A stretch of DNA of 32,336 nucleotides from an uncultured bacterium (GCA_905214995.1 CAJMOT010000007.1:1-32336); one strand, 5' to 3'. Numbered from the stretch's first letter, positions 17,902 through 24,696 are shown. The notes: a model not told the origin generated them from the sequence alone. Program-made: numbers and translations.

Positions 17902-18429
17902 CTATTTCCAAGACTGGAAGTGGATTTTCTCTTTGCGGAACCTGCCGGGATCGGGTTCGGGAGTTTCCGCGCCGTAGCCCACTATTATGAGCGCCATGGG
18001 CTCGATGTTTTTCGGCAGGCCGAAGAATTTCGCAAAAGCGGATATTCTCCCCTTTTCGGGGGCGATTCCGCACCAGCAGGTGTCGAGGCCGATCTCCTTT
18101 GCTCGCAGCAGTATGTTTTGGGCGGCGGCGGAGCAGTCGAACTGGCAGTATCCGCCGTCGGGCGATTTCAGCTGCGCGTCGAGATCGCCGCAGACGATTA
18201 TCGCGGTTCCCGCGTCGGCGAGAGACTCGCAGTACGGGTGGATTTTCATTATTCCCGCAATCCTGTCGGGGTCGGTGACGGCGATGAACTCCCACGGCTG
18301 TTTGTTCATCGCGGACGGCGCATGCATCGCGGCGTCGAGCAGGTCGGTTATCTGCTCTTTCGTCGCGCGCCTTGAACTGTCGTACGCCCTTATGGAGCGG
18401 CGGGTGAATATTGCGCTTTTCTTGTCCAT
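17902..18429 (-). CDS. Nitroreductase-family FMN oxidoreductase
   Basis: The 175-residue product belongs to the short nitroreductase family. The N-terminal FMN phosphate-binding TRRSIRAYD is at residues 9-17, followed by HAPSAMNKQPWEF, a central CSAAAQNILLRAKEIGLDTCWCGI block, and a C-terminal ALIIVGYG strand. These are standard family features for an FMN-dependent, NAD(P)H-using homodimer. Substrates vary from nitro compounds to quinones and flavins and cannot be deduced here. It starts 50 bases downstream of the NamZ gene on the same strand, so it may be co-transcribed with it, though no functional link is obvious. The short length lacks the extra loops of the larger NfsB-type enzymes. Confidence 0.9.
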   Translation of the reverse strand: MDKKSAIFTRRSIRAYDSSRRATKEQITDLLDAAMHAPSAMNKQPWEFIAVTDPDRIAGIMKIHPYCESLADAGTAIIVCGDLDAQLKSPDGGYCQFDCSAAAQNILLRAKEIGLDTCWCGIAPEKGRISAFAKFFGLPKNIEPMALIIVGYGAETPEPDPGRFRKEKIHFQSWK

Positions 18430-18478
18430 TGCATTTTTCCTTTCCGATTTTCCGGCGCCTCGAAACCTTCGGGCGCGC

Positions 18479-19768
18479 CTATTTGTACAAATGGAATTTC
18501 TTTGAGCTCTCGCGGAAGGCGGCGGCCTGCCGCTTCCACTTTTCTACAAATTTTCCGACGTCGGCGGCGCCGCCCTTGCGGGAGATTTCGCCCCACCATT
18601 CGGCGGAACCCGTGTGCTTGTTAAATAGCGACTGCTGCGAGTCCGTCGCGTTTGCGAAAATCCCCCGCCCGTCCCACTGGCACGCCAGGCGCATCATGTG
18701 GAAATTGAGCTCCGTGACGTTCAGGGAATTCCAGTCGGTTATTATGACGTATACGCCTTCGACTTTTTCTCCGCGGGCGTTTTTTGCGGCGGCGCGGCGG
18801 TACGACAGCCCCTTGATCCGGCAGCGGCGCAGGGCGGTTTCAACTTGTTCGGGAGTTTTGCCCTTGAAAGTCAGGAACCTGAACGGGTACTGCGTGCCGT
18901 AGCCGTGCTGAAATCCTCCGATCTGGCAGCCGAGCCCCGTCATTGGGTACCCCATCGCGGCGGCGACGGTGGGAACCGCGGGGCTGGTCGGCTTCCATTT
19001 GAGCCCCGTATCAGTCCAGAGCATAGAGCGTTTCCATCCCTTCATCGGAACCACCACGAGCCTGCCGTTGAGCCTGTCCCCGCGGGAAATTTCCATCGCC
19101 CCGTCCGTCCATTTGGCGAACCTCGCGAGCTCCCCCATAGTCATGCCGTGGACGTACGGCACGCGGAACATTCCGACGTAGCTTTTAAACTGGGGGTCGA
19201 GCCCCGGGCCGTCGACTTTCAGGCCGCCGAGCGGGTTGGGCCTGTCGAGGACGACGACGGTTTTCCCGTTTTCAAAGCACGCCTCCATCGCGCGGAGCAT
19301 ACAGCTTGCGTAGGTGTAAGACCTCGCCCCGACGTCCTGCAAGTCTATGACGAGGGCGTCGATTTTTTTGAGCATTTCGGGCGTCGGCTTGCGGTACTTG
19401 CCGTAAAGCGAGTACACGGGCAGCCCCGTGCGGCGGTCTATTTTGTCGAGAACCGGCACGTCCGCCTTCTCGTCGCCGTAAATTCCGTGCTCCGGTCCGA
19501 ATAGCGCGACAAGCTTTACGTTTTTTGCGCGCCGCAGGACGTCTATGGTGCTCGTCCCGAAGCGGTTGACGCCCGCGGGGTGTGTGAGCAGCCCCACGCG
19601 CTTGCCCGCTATCGGCGCAAAGTTGCGCGATTCGAGCACGTCGATTCCGAGCATCACTTTCGGCGTCTGCGCCGCCGGCGCATGGCCGGCCCAAAGCGCG
19701 GCGAAAAATGCGGCGAAAATGCGAATAAAAGCGGCTTGCCGCTTTTTGATAAGGTAAAAATCGGGCAT
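18479..19768 (-). CDS. Secreted exo-beta-N-acetylmuramidase NamZ-like (DUF1343)
   Basis: The ATG at 19768 gives 429 residues with an N-terminal signal peptide (residues 1 to about 34, ending AGHAPAA). The mature protein matches the DUF1343/NamZ family, whose characterised members remove N-acetylmuramic acid from the non-reducing end of peptidoglycan fragments. Family motifs include GKRVGLLTHPAGVN, FGPEHGIYGDE with the conserved Glu93-His94, DLQDVGARSYTY, VVVLDRPNPLGG and PYVHGMTMGE. The length is that of the single-domain family. The protein would act in the periplasm or outside the cell in wall recycling or in scavenging muropeptides. Earlier in-frame codons would add 28 charged residues in front of the signal peptide and were not used. 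The divergent sigma factor gene lies 377 bases upstream. Confidence 0.9.
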   Translation of the reverse strand: MPDFYLIKKRQAAFIRIFAAFFAALWAGHAPAAQTPKVMLGIDVLESRNFAPIAGKRVGLLTHPAGVNRFGTSTIDVLRRAKNVKLVALFGPEHGIYGDEKADVPVLDKIDRRTGLPVYSLYGKYRKPTPEMLKKIDALVIDLQDVGARSYTYASCMLRAMEACFENGKTVVVLDRPNPLGGLKVDGPGLDPQFKSYVGMFRVPYVHGMTMGELARFAKWTDGAMEISRGDRLNGRLVVVPMKGWKRSMLWTDTGLKWKPTSPAVPTVAAAMGYPMTGLGCQIGGFQHGYGTQYPFRFLTFKGKTPEQVETALRRCRIKGLSYRRAAAKNARGEKVEGVYVIITDWNSLNVTELNFHMMRLACQWDGRGIFANATDSQQSLFNKHTGSAEWWGEISRKGGAADVGKFVEKWKRQAAAFRESSKKFHLYK

Positions 19769-20145
19769 ATCGGCAAAATTTTCCGTTCGATTCAATTTCC
19801 TATCCCGCGAGGGGCGCCCTTGCAAGCACGGACTTTGTTCCCGGCGGCGCATCTTGCGGAAAATCCGTGCCGAAAGCGCGCAAATTGTGGCGCAATGTCA
19901 CACGCCGTCACACTTATGCCGCGCCCCGCGGCTCAGCGCCCGCCGGAATTTCCGAATTTCAACGCATTGGATATAAAATACATGCAAAATTGCGCTCCTC
20001 ATCCTCAAAATTTGGCATGAAATCTGTTTACAATATTGGGAACACAAGCTGAAAAATCGGTAAAAAATATAGAATAAATAGCGAAGAAAACGGTCTAACT
20101 TAAACGGACACAACACGGAGGGGGCGGAATCCGCCCGAAACGAAA
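19769..20145. promoter_or_regulatory. Divergent 377-bp upstream region between namZ-like and sigma factor genes
   Basis: No gene was seen here. The half near the sigma factor (about 19970-20100) is strongly AT-rich compared with the rest of the window and probably carries its promoter, but no pair of hexamers with correct spacing stands out. The heptamer GTCACAC occurs twice, at 19897-19903 and 19907-19913, exactly one helical turn apart, and could be a protein-binding site. On the minus strand TTGCAA lies near the namZ-like gene, with only a weak -10. Confidence 0.5.
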
Positions 20146-20148
20146 ATG
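20118..20148 (+). promoter_or_regulatory. Ribosome binding site separated from the ATG by a hairpin
   Basis: The Shine-Dalgarno GGAGG (20118-20122) is 23 bases from the ATG at 20146, which is too far for normal initiation. Between them GGGCGG (20122-20127) and CCGCCC (20131-20136) form a 6-bp hairpin with a 3-base loop. Folding this hairpin would place GGAG about nine bases from the ATG, the ideal distance. A comparable arrangement is known from phage T4 gene 25. The effect here is inferred. Confidence 0.55.
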
Positions 20149-20892
20149 ATAGGACTAGAAGAAAACCAAAAAGAAAAAGCGCTGACGGCTCGCCAGAGGG
20201 CTCTTTTCGTCAAATATTATCCTGTCATAAGGAAAATAGTCAATTCGATGAAGACGAAACTCCCCTCTTACGCCGATCTCGACGAGCTCCACTCCGCCGG
20301 AGTCGGGGGGCTTGCCGACGCCGTCCGAAAGCTCGACCCCGCGAGGGAAGGAAGCTTCGGAGGCTACATCTCGACCCGCGTCAGGGGGGCGATAATAGAC
20401 GAGCTCAGAAGCCTCGACTACATGTCGCGTTCCGCCAGAAGCGACGCAAAACGGCTGGAAAAGCTCCGCGAAGAGCTCGAACAGCAGCTCGGCCGCGCGC
20501 CCAAAGACTCCGAATTGCGCGAGAAAATGGGCGTTTCCGAAAAACAGTTTGAAAAGATAATGCGGCGCACGCAGTCGTGCTCTTTCATATCGCTCAACGA
20601 CTCGCCCGAAAGCGATGACGGAAACACGCCGTCGTTCTCGGAATCCATCGCCGACGAAAACGCGGAAACCGCGGTGGAGACGGTAGAAAAGAAGGAATTC
20701 GCCGAAAACGTGCGCAAGAACATCGCGCAGCTGCCCGAGAAGCAGAGAAGAGTGATAGAAAACTATTACTTCAAAGACAAAAAGCTCGGGGAGATTGCGA
20801 AAGAGTTCGGGCTGACGGAGGCGCGCATATGCCAAATACACGCGCAGGCTCTGAATTCTCTTAGGCCGAGCATGACCCAATTCAAAAACTGA
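20146..20892 (+). CDS. FliA/WhiG-family sigma factor (sigma-28 type)
   Basis: The 248-residue product is a complete group 3 sigma factor with regions 2, 3 and 4 but no region 1. Region 2 holds DLDELHSAGVGGLADAVRK and the family-defining STRVRGAIIDELRSLDYMSRS. Region 3 follows with LEQQLGRAPKDSELREKMG. Region 4 is LPEKQRRVIENYYF plus the helix-turn-helix LGEIAKEFGLTEARICQIHAQAL (start about residue 213). The RGAIIDELRSLD block separates FliA/WhiG from other sigmas. Such factors control flagellar, developmental or envelope genes. No flagellar gene and no FlgM-like anti-sigma gene is in the window, so its regulon is unknown. Its ribosome binding site is arranged unusually around a hairpin. A long non-coding stretch follows before the nuo operon. 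Confidence 0.93.
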   Translation: MIGLEENQKEKALTARQRALFVKYYPVIRKIVNSMKTKLPSYADLDELHSAGVGGLADAVRKLDPAREGSFGGYISTRVRGAIIDELRSLDYMSRSARSDAKRLEKLREELEQQLGRAPKDSELREKMGVSEKQFEKIMRRTQSCSFISLNDSPESDDGNTPSFSESIADENAETAVETVEKKEFAENVRKNIAQLPEKQRRVIENYYFKDKKLGEIAKEFGLTEARICQIHAQALNSLRPSMTQFKN

Positions 20893-20932
20893 TTTGGCGA
20901 TGGGCGCGCGAAACTGCCGCTGGCGCTCCGTT

Positions 20933-20992
20933 TTGAAGGAGCCGCCGCTGGCCGCGCGCTAATTGTACGCTCCCGCCGGCGGACTCTTTCAA
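20933..20992. repeat. Imperfect long inverted repeat (nested hairpin copy 1)
   Basis: TTGAAGGAGCCGCC (20933-20946) pairs with GGCGGACTCTTTCAA (20978-20992), with one bulged base and one G-U pair. The enclosed segment ends with GTACGCTCC. The unit is flanked by TGATTTGGCGA (20890-20900, starting at the sigma gene stop codon) and TACTCGCCTGA (20994-21004), the same flanks as the hairpin at 21141-21205. Confidence 0.55.
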
Positions 20993-21047
20993 TTACTCGC
21001 CTGAGCGCAACCCAAACCCGAAAGCAGGGGGCAATTTGGAGGGGATC

Positions 21048-21073
21048 GGCTATTTCCGCAAGCGGAAATAGCC
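21048..21073. repeat. Perfect 12-bp palindrome
   Basis: GGCTATTTCCGC (21048-21059) and GCGGAAATAGCC (21062-21073) are exact reverse complements with only AA between them. In RNA this would close as a stable hairpin with a CAAG loop. It lacks a following T run. It could be a strong RNA hairpin or a dimeric protein-binding site. Confidence 0.8.
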
Positions 21074-21140
21074 AAAGATGGCGACAGTTAAGCGCCCTTT
21101 CTAAGCGACGCGCCCTTCTTGATTTGGCGAATGACTCCGT

Positions 21141-21205
21141 TGGGAAAGCCGCCAAGACCGCTTGCGTATTCCAATACGCCACGCGCGCCCTTGGCGGCTT
21201 TCCCA
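21141..21205. repeat. Nested inverted repeat with 16-bp perfect arms (copy 2)
   Basis: TGGGAAAGCCGCCAAG (21141-21156) is perfectly complementary to CTTGGCGGCTTTCCCA (21190-21205). Inside lies a second hairpin, GCGTATT-CC-AATACGC (21164-21179). The unit is flanked by TGATTTGGCGA (21120-21130) and TACTCGCCTGA (21206-21216); the GGCGA and TCGCC inside these flanks can pair as a third, outer stem. Confidence 0.75.
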
Positions 21206-21261
21206 TACTCGCCTGACCCCCATTTTGACGCGCCCCAAAGTAAAAAGCGTCGCTTCTGAAT

Positions 21262-21306
21262 AAGCCGCTCCTCCCGCGTACATTGGGTACGCTCCGGAAG
21301 CGGCTT
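21262..21306. repeat. Nested inverted repeat (copy 3)
   Basis: AAGCCGCT (21262-21269) pairs with AGCGGCTT (21299-21306), and inside them GCGTAC (21276-21281) pairs with GTACGC (21287-21292). The layout, an outer arm containing AAGCCGC and an inner GCGTA/TACGC hairpin, is the same as in the 21141-21205 element. The 3' arm runs into four T, so it could weakly terminate transcription. Confidence 0.65.
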
Positions 21307-21460
21307 TTCATATTTATAAAGGCATAACCCCATCGCGAAGCGATAGGCGCAAGCGCGCAGCCGCTTTAATGGGAGCGGAGCCGCCGCTTTCGCCCGCGTC
21401 CGAAATCATTGCTCCGAATCGGAGAAGATTTGGTTTTCAGAATAAGCTCTGGAAGTGTTG

Positions 21461-21491
21461 ACGAATCTCATATGGGAGGTTCGTTTTTTTT
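21461..21491 (+). terminator. Intrinsic terminator inside the non-coding region
   Basis: ACGAATCTC (21461-21469) pairs with GAGGTTCGT (21476-21484), a 9-bp stem with one G-U pair and a 6-base loop, followed by a run of T from 21484 to 21491. This is one of the two best terminators in the window. It lies 570 bases after the sigma factor gene and about 290 bases before nuoB. It therefore ends a transcript that covers the hairpin-rich region, either a long 3' extension of the sigma mRNA or a separate RNA. Confidence 0.75.
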
Positions 21492-21634
21492 GATGGGAAT
21501 ATGATGGGGATAGGCGAATTGTGCAGCAACCGCCGTAAAGGGCTTGCCCTTTTTGCCGCCGGCGTATTTTGCGCACATAATGGGGAAAGCGCCCTTCAAA
21601 GGGAACGTCGCCGCCGCATGGAGAAACCTTGCGC

Positions 21635-21664
21635 TTGGCGCGGTTGTCCCTCTCTATATATAAA
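21635..21664 (+). promoter_or_regulatory. Candidate promoter of the nuo operon
   Basis: TTGGCG (21635-21640) precedes the AT-rich TATATATAAATATAA stretch. TATATA at 21657-21662 gives a 16-base spacer and TATAAA at 21659-21664 gives 18. It lies downstream of the terminator at 21461-21491 and would produce a leader of about 110 bases containing a GCGGC/GCCGC hairpin (21702-21706 with 21712-21716). The assignment is by eye. Confidence 0.4.
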
Positions 21665-21778
21665 TATAAGTGCGGCGTTCCGCGTTCTTTTTTTTGCGGG
21701 TGCGGCGCGTTGCCGCGGGGAAAATTTTTCTGTTGTATTTTGATTTTAGGAGGGTATTTTGGCGGGTAAGATTTCATT

Positions 21779-22288
21779 ATGGATAATAGTACACTCAGCG
21801 GTTTTGATCCGAAGTCGGAGCAGGGCTTCATATACACCAAGCTGGACGCCGCGATAAACTGGATCAGGGCCAATTCGGTATGGCCGCAACCGATGGGGCT
21901 TGCCTGCTGCGCCATTGAGCTAATGGCGGCCGGAGGCTCACGCTTTGACATCGGCAGGTTCGGGATGGAAGTCATGCGCTTTTCCCCGCGCCAGGCCGAC
22001 TGCATGATTGTAGCCGGAACCGTCACCTACAAGATGGCGGGTGCGGTCAAGAGGATTTACGACCAGATGACGGCCCCGAAATGGGTGGTCGCCATGGGCG
22101 CGTGCGCCTCGTCGGGCGGAATGTTCAGAAGCTATTCCACCCTTCAAGGCGTGGACAGGATAATTCCGGTTGACATATACATCAGCGGCTGTCCGCCGCG
22201 CCCCGAGGCCCTGCTCGACGCCATGATTTCCCTCCAGGGCAAAATCCGCGAAGAAAAATCCGCCAGAAATCTGTTTTCGGCAAGGTAA
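21779..22288 (+). CDS. nuoB: NADH-quinone oxidoreductase subunit B
   Basis: The 169-residue peripheral subunit of complex I carries the last cluster, N2, that passes electrons to quinone. The four expected cysteines are present: the tandem Cys43-Cys44 in GLACCAIELMA, Cys109 in AMGACASSGGM and Cys138 in ISGCPPRPE. The length fits the family. An in-frame TAA at 21767 rules out a longer start. The strong AGGAGGG at 21748-21754 is 24 bases before the ATG, too far for ordinary use, so the true initiation signal is unclear. It is the first gene of the operon here; nuoA, which normally precedes it, is missing. nuoC follows after 6 bases. Confidence 0.97.
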   Translation: MDNSTLSGFDPKSEQGFIYTKLDAAINWIRANSVWPQPMGLACCAIELMAAGGSRFDIGRFGMEVMRFSPRQADCMIVAGTVTYKMAGAVKRIYDQMTAPKWVVAMGACASSGGMFRSYSTLQGVDRIIPVDIYISGCPPRPEALLDAMISLQGKIREEKSARNLFSAR

Positions 22289-22294
22289 TCCGAT

Positions 22295-22903
22295 ATGGAC
22301 AGCTCCAAAATCATTTCCGAACTCGGCTTTTTGAAGCCCCGAAAATCCGCCGATTCCGCGCTCGCCTTCGACTGCCCTCCCGAGCACCTCGTCAGGGCCG
22401 CCAAAACTCTGCGCGACTCCCACGACTGCCGCTCGCTCCAAGACATCGCGGCGATCGACATGGGGCCGGATTCCTCCCCCCGTTTCGGCGCGGTCTACCA
22501 TTTTTATTCCCACTCCAAAAAGAAGTATGTGCGCCTGGTCTGCATGTGCGCCGATTCCGCCCGCCCCGCGCTGCCGTCGCTGTGCGGCGTTTTCAAGGGC
22601 GCCGACTGGCACGAGCGCGAGGCCTACGACCTAATGGGCATAACTTTCGAGGGCCATCCGTCGCTTAGGCGCATAATGATGTGGGAGGCCTACCCGTGGC
22701 ATCCCCTGCGCAAGGATTTTCCGCTCTCGGGCCGCGACGCCCCGCTCCCCGACACTTTTGCGGACAACGAGGACGCTGCGAAAGTCGTCCCCGCCCCCGA
22801 AGAGGGCGGCCCCTTCCACTCTCCGTCGACCGCAACGATTTTCGCGTCGCAGCGCGAGCCCCGCAGCGCGGACACCGCCGCCTCCGCTCCGGAAAACCCC
22901 TAA
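22295..22903 (+). CDS. nuoC: NADH-quinone oxidoreductase subunit C
   Basis: The 202-residue 30-kDa-type subunit sits between NuoD and the Fe-S subunits of the connecting module. The core motifs are present: FGAVYHFYSHSKKKYVRLV, the signature ADWHEREAYDLMGITFEGHPSLRRI, and the W-HPLRKDFPL segment. The last 35 residues or so (Pro, Ala and Ser-rich, ending in SAPENP) extend past the conserved core and are probably disordered. NuoC is separate from NuoD, unlike the fused NuoCD of Escherichia coli. nuoD starts 10 bases after the stop. Confidence 0.96.
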   Translation: MDSSKIISELGFLKPRKSADSALAFDCPPEHLVRAAKTLRDSHDCRSLQDIAAIDMGPDSSPRFGAVYHFYSHSKKKYVRLVCMCADSARPALPSLCGVFKGADWHEREAYDLMGITFEGHPSLRRIMMWEAYPWHPLRKDFPLSGRDAPLPDTFADNEDAAKVVPAPEEGGPFHSPSTATIFASQREPRSADTAASAPENP

Positions 22904-22913
22904 TTTCCCGCAA

Positions 22914-24131
22914 ATGGACAAGGAATTCACATATCCCGAACCCGCCAATCTCGGCGCGGACAGAATCGGCGAAAAGATGGTCGTAAACCTCGGGCCAAAC
23001 CACCCCGCGACCCACGGCGTTCTCCGTTTGAAGCTCGAGCTCGACGGGGATCTCGTCACGCGCTGCGACCCGATGGTCGGCTACCTCCACCGCGGGCAGG
23101 AGAAGCTCGCGGAGAACATGACCTATAACCAGTTCATTCCGTTCACCGACAGGCTTGACTATCTCGCCCCCCTATGCAACAACATCGCCTACTGCCTTTG
23201 CGCCGAAAAGCTCGCGGGCATAGACGCCACTCCGCGCTGCAAGGCCCTGCGCGTGATATGCTGCGAGCTCTCCCGCATAGCCAGCCACCTGATAGGCATC
23301 GCCGCCTACGGCATGGACGCGGGGTCGTGGACGGTGTTCATGTACTGCTACACGCAGCGCGAAAAGCTCTACACGCTCTTCGAGCAGCTGACTGGCGCGA
23401 GGCTTACGACGTCGTTCGCGCGGGTCGGCGGAATGCGCCGCGATATTCCCGAGGGCTGGCTCGGCAACGTCAACGCCTTTTGCAACCAGTTTCTTCCGGC
23501 GCTCGACGAGATTGACGCGCTGATTACCCGCAACAAGATTTTCATGGACAGAACCGTGGGAATCGGCGTCATAAGCCCCGAAACCGCCATGCAGTGGGGG
23601 CTGACGGGCGCCAACCTGCGCGGCAGCGGGGTTTCGAGCGACCTGCGCAAGGACGTGCCGTACCTCGGGTACGAGGACTACGATTTCGACGTCGCAATAG
23701 GCGTCCACGGCGACTGCTACGACAGGTGGCTCGTGCGCATAGAGGAGATGCGCCAGAGCGTGCGCATAGTCCGCCAGGCGATAGAGAAAATGCCCGACGG
23801 GCCGATAGACGTGGAAAATCCGCGCATTGCGCCCCCCGAAAAGACGAAGGTTCTCAAAAATATGGAGAACCTGATCAACAATTTCATACTCACGACCGAG
23901 GGGCCCGACATTCCGGCGGGCGAAGCCTATTTCGAGGCCGAAAACCCAAAGGGCGCGCTCGGGTTTTTCATAATATCCAACGGCGGCGGCGTCCCGTACC
24001 GCGTGAAAATCCGCGCGCCGTCGTTCGTGAGCCTGTGCGCGATGCAGGAGCTCATTCCCGGCCACCACATAAGCGACGTGCCGATAATTCTCGGCTCAAT
24101 GGACTTCGTCCTCGGAGAGTGCGACAGATAG
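22914..24131 (+). CDS. nuoD: NADH-quinone oxidoreductase subunit D
   Basis: The 405-residue 49-kDa-type subunit forms the quinone-binding cavity with NuoB and NuoH and derives from the large subunit of NiFe hydrogenases. The ATG at 22914 gives the standard N-terminus. Motifs include VNLGPNHPATHGVLR (with the quinone-contacting His), GYLHRGQEKLAE, a long conserved helix with ELSRIASHLIG, and the C-terminal GSMDFVLGECDR, where most homologues end in GE(I/V)DR. Start codons further upstream overlap nuoC in another reading and would add a non-homologous extension, so they were rejected. The extra cysteine near the C-terminus is a minor oddity. Confidence 0.97.
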   Translation: MDKEFTYPEPANLGADRIGEKMVVNLGPNHPATHGVLRLKLELDGDLVTRCDPMVGYLHRGQEKLAENMTYNQFIPFTDRLDYLAPLCNNIAYCLCAEKLAGIDATPRCKALRVICCELSRIASHLIGIAAYGMDAGSWTVFMYCYTQREKLYTLFEQLTGARLTTSFARVGGMRRDIPEGWLGNVNAFCNQFLPALDEIDALITRNKIFMDRTVGIGVISPETAMQWGLTGANLRGSGVSSDLRKDVPYLGYEDYDFDVAIGVHGDCYDRWLVRIEEMRQSVRIVRQAIEKMPDGPIDVENPRIAPPEKTKVLKNMENLINNFILTTEGPDIPAGEAYFEAENPKGALGFFIISNGGGVPYRVKIRAPSFVSLCAMQELIPGHHISDVPIILGSMDFVLGECDR

Positions 24132-24140
24132 GCTTTGACA

Positions 24141-24692
24141 ATGGAAATCCCACCCGAAATCGACAAGAAATGCGACGAGCTCATCGCCCGATACCCGCGG
24201 AAGAAGTCCGCGGCGATGCTCATTTTGCACCTTATTCAGGAAAAGCTCGGGTATTTTGACGACGACGCGATAAAATTCGCCGCCGGCAAGCTCGGCGTGC
24301 GCCCCATCGAGGTCTACGGAATGATATCGTTCTACCCGATGTTCACCACGGCCCCGCGCGGCAGAATCCACATAAAAGTCTGCCGCACGCTCTCGTGCGC
24401 GATGGCGGGCTCGGTGAAGCTCGGGCACGAAATTTCCAAGCTCGTGAACTGCCCCATAGGGGAGACGCGCGGGATATACACGCTCGAATTCGTCGAATGC
24501 CTCGGCAACTGCGTCAAGGCGCCGAACGTGCAGGTCAACGACAAGCTCTTTGAGAATGTCGCCCCCGAGGAGGCCGACAAGTTTATCGAAAAAATTTCCG
24601 CGATGGACGCGGACGGGTCGCTCGCTCCCGCGCCGTTTGACGCGGAGCCCAACGCGGAGGGCGATTTTGAGTCGCCCGCATACAAGGGGTAG
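24141..24692 (+). CDS. nuoE: NADH-quinone oxidoreductase subunit E
   Basis: The 183-residue 24-kDa-type subunit holds the off-path 2Fe-2S cluster N1a in a thioredoxin-like fold. All four ligands are visible: Cys81 and Cys86 (CRTLSC), Cys120 and Cys124 (CLGNC). The N-terminal helical part (about 75 residues) with VYGMISFYPMF is also standard. The C-terminal 40 residues or so are acidic and variable. The ATG at 24141 was chosen; a TTG two codons earlier at 24135 is an alternative that changes nothing in the fold. It follows nuoD by 9 bases and precedes nuoF by 4. Confidence 0.96.
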   Translation: MEIPPEIDKKCDELIARYPRKKSAAMLILHLIQEKLGYFDDDAIKFAAGKLGVRPIEVYGMISFYPMFTTAPRGRIHIKVCRTLSCAMAGSVKLGHEISKLVNCPIGETRGIYTLEFVECLGNCVKAPNVQVNDKLFENVAPEEADKFIEKISAMDADGSLAPAPFDAEPNAEGDFESPAYKG

Positions 24693-24696
24693 CGCT

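Larger units (their letters stand above)
20893..21778. other. 886-bp structured non-coding region between sigma factor gene and nuo operon
   Basis: No convincing protein gene exists on either strand, yet the region is dense with inverted repeats. These include a perfect 12-bp palindrome at 21048-21073, nested inverted repeats at 20933-20992, 21141-21205 and 21262-21306, AAAGGGC-TT-GCCCTTT at 21537-21552, and a good intrinsic terminator at 21461-21491. Short words recur: TGATTTGGCGA (20890, 21120), TACTCGCCTGA (20994, 21206), GTACGCTCC (20965, 21287) and GCGCCCTT (21092, 21110, 21185, 21589). I found no signature of RNase P RNA, tmRNA, SRP RNA or a known riboswitch. The last 150 bases appear to hold the nuo promoter and leader. 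The first 570 bases may be a structured RNA or a set of decayed repeat elements. Confidence 0.6.

Noticed and set aside
20890..21216. Integron attC-like recombination site
   Set aside because: The nested hairpins are about the right size, but no GTTRRRY core site or integrase was found, and no gene cassettes are present.
21406..22026. A 206-codon minus-strand frame across the nuo leader and nuoB
   Set aside because: Half is antisense to nuoB and the rest covers hairpins and the terminator. No family resemblance is seen.
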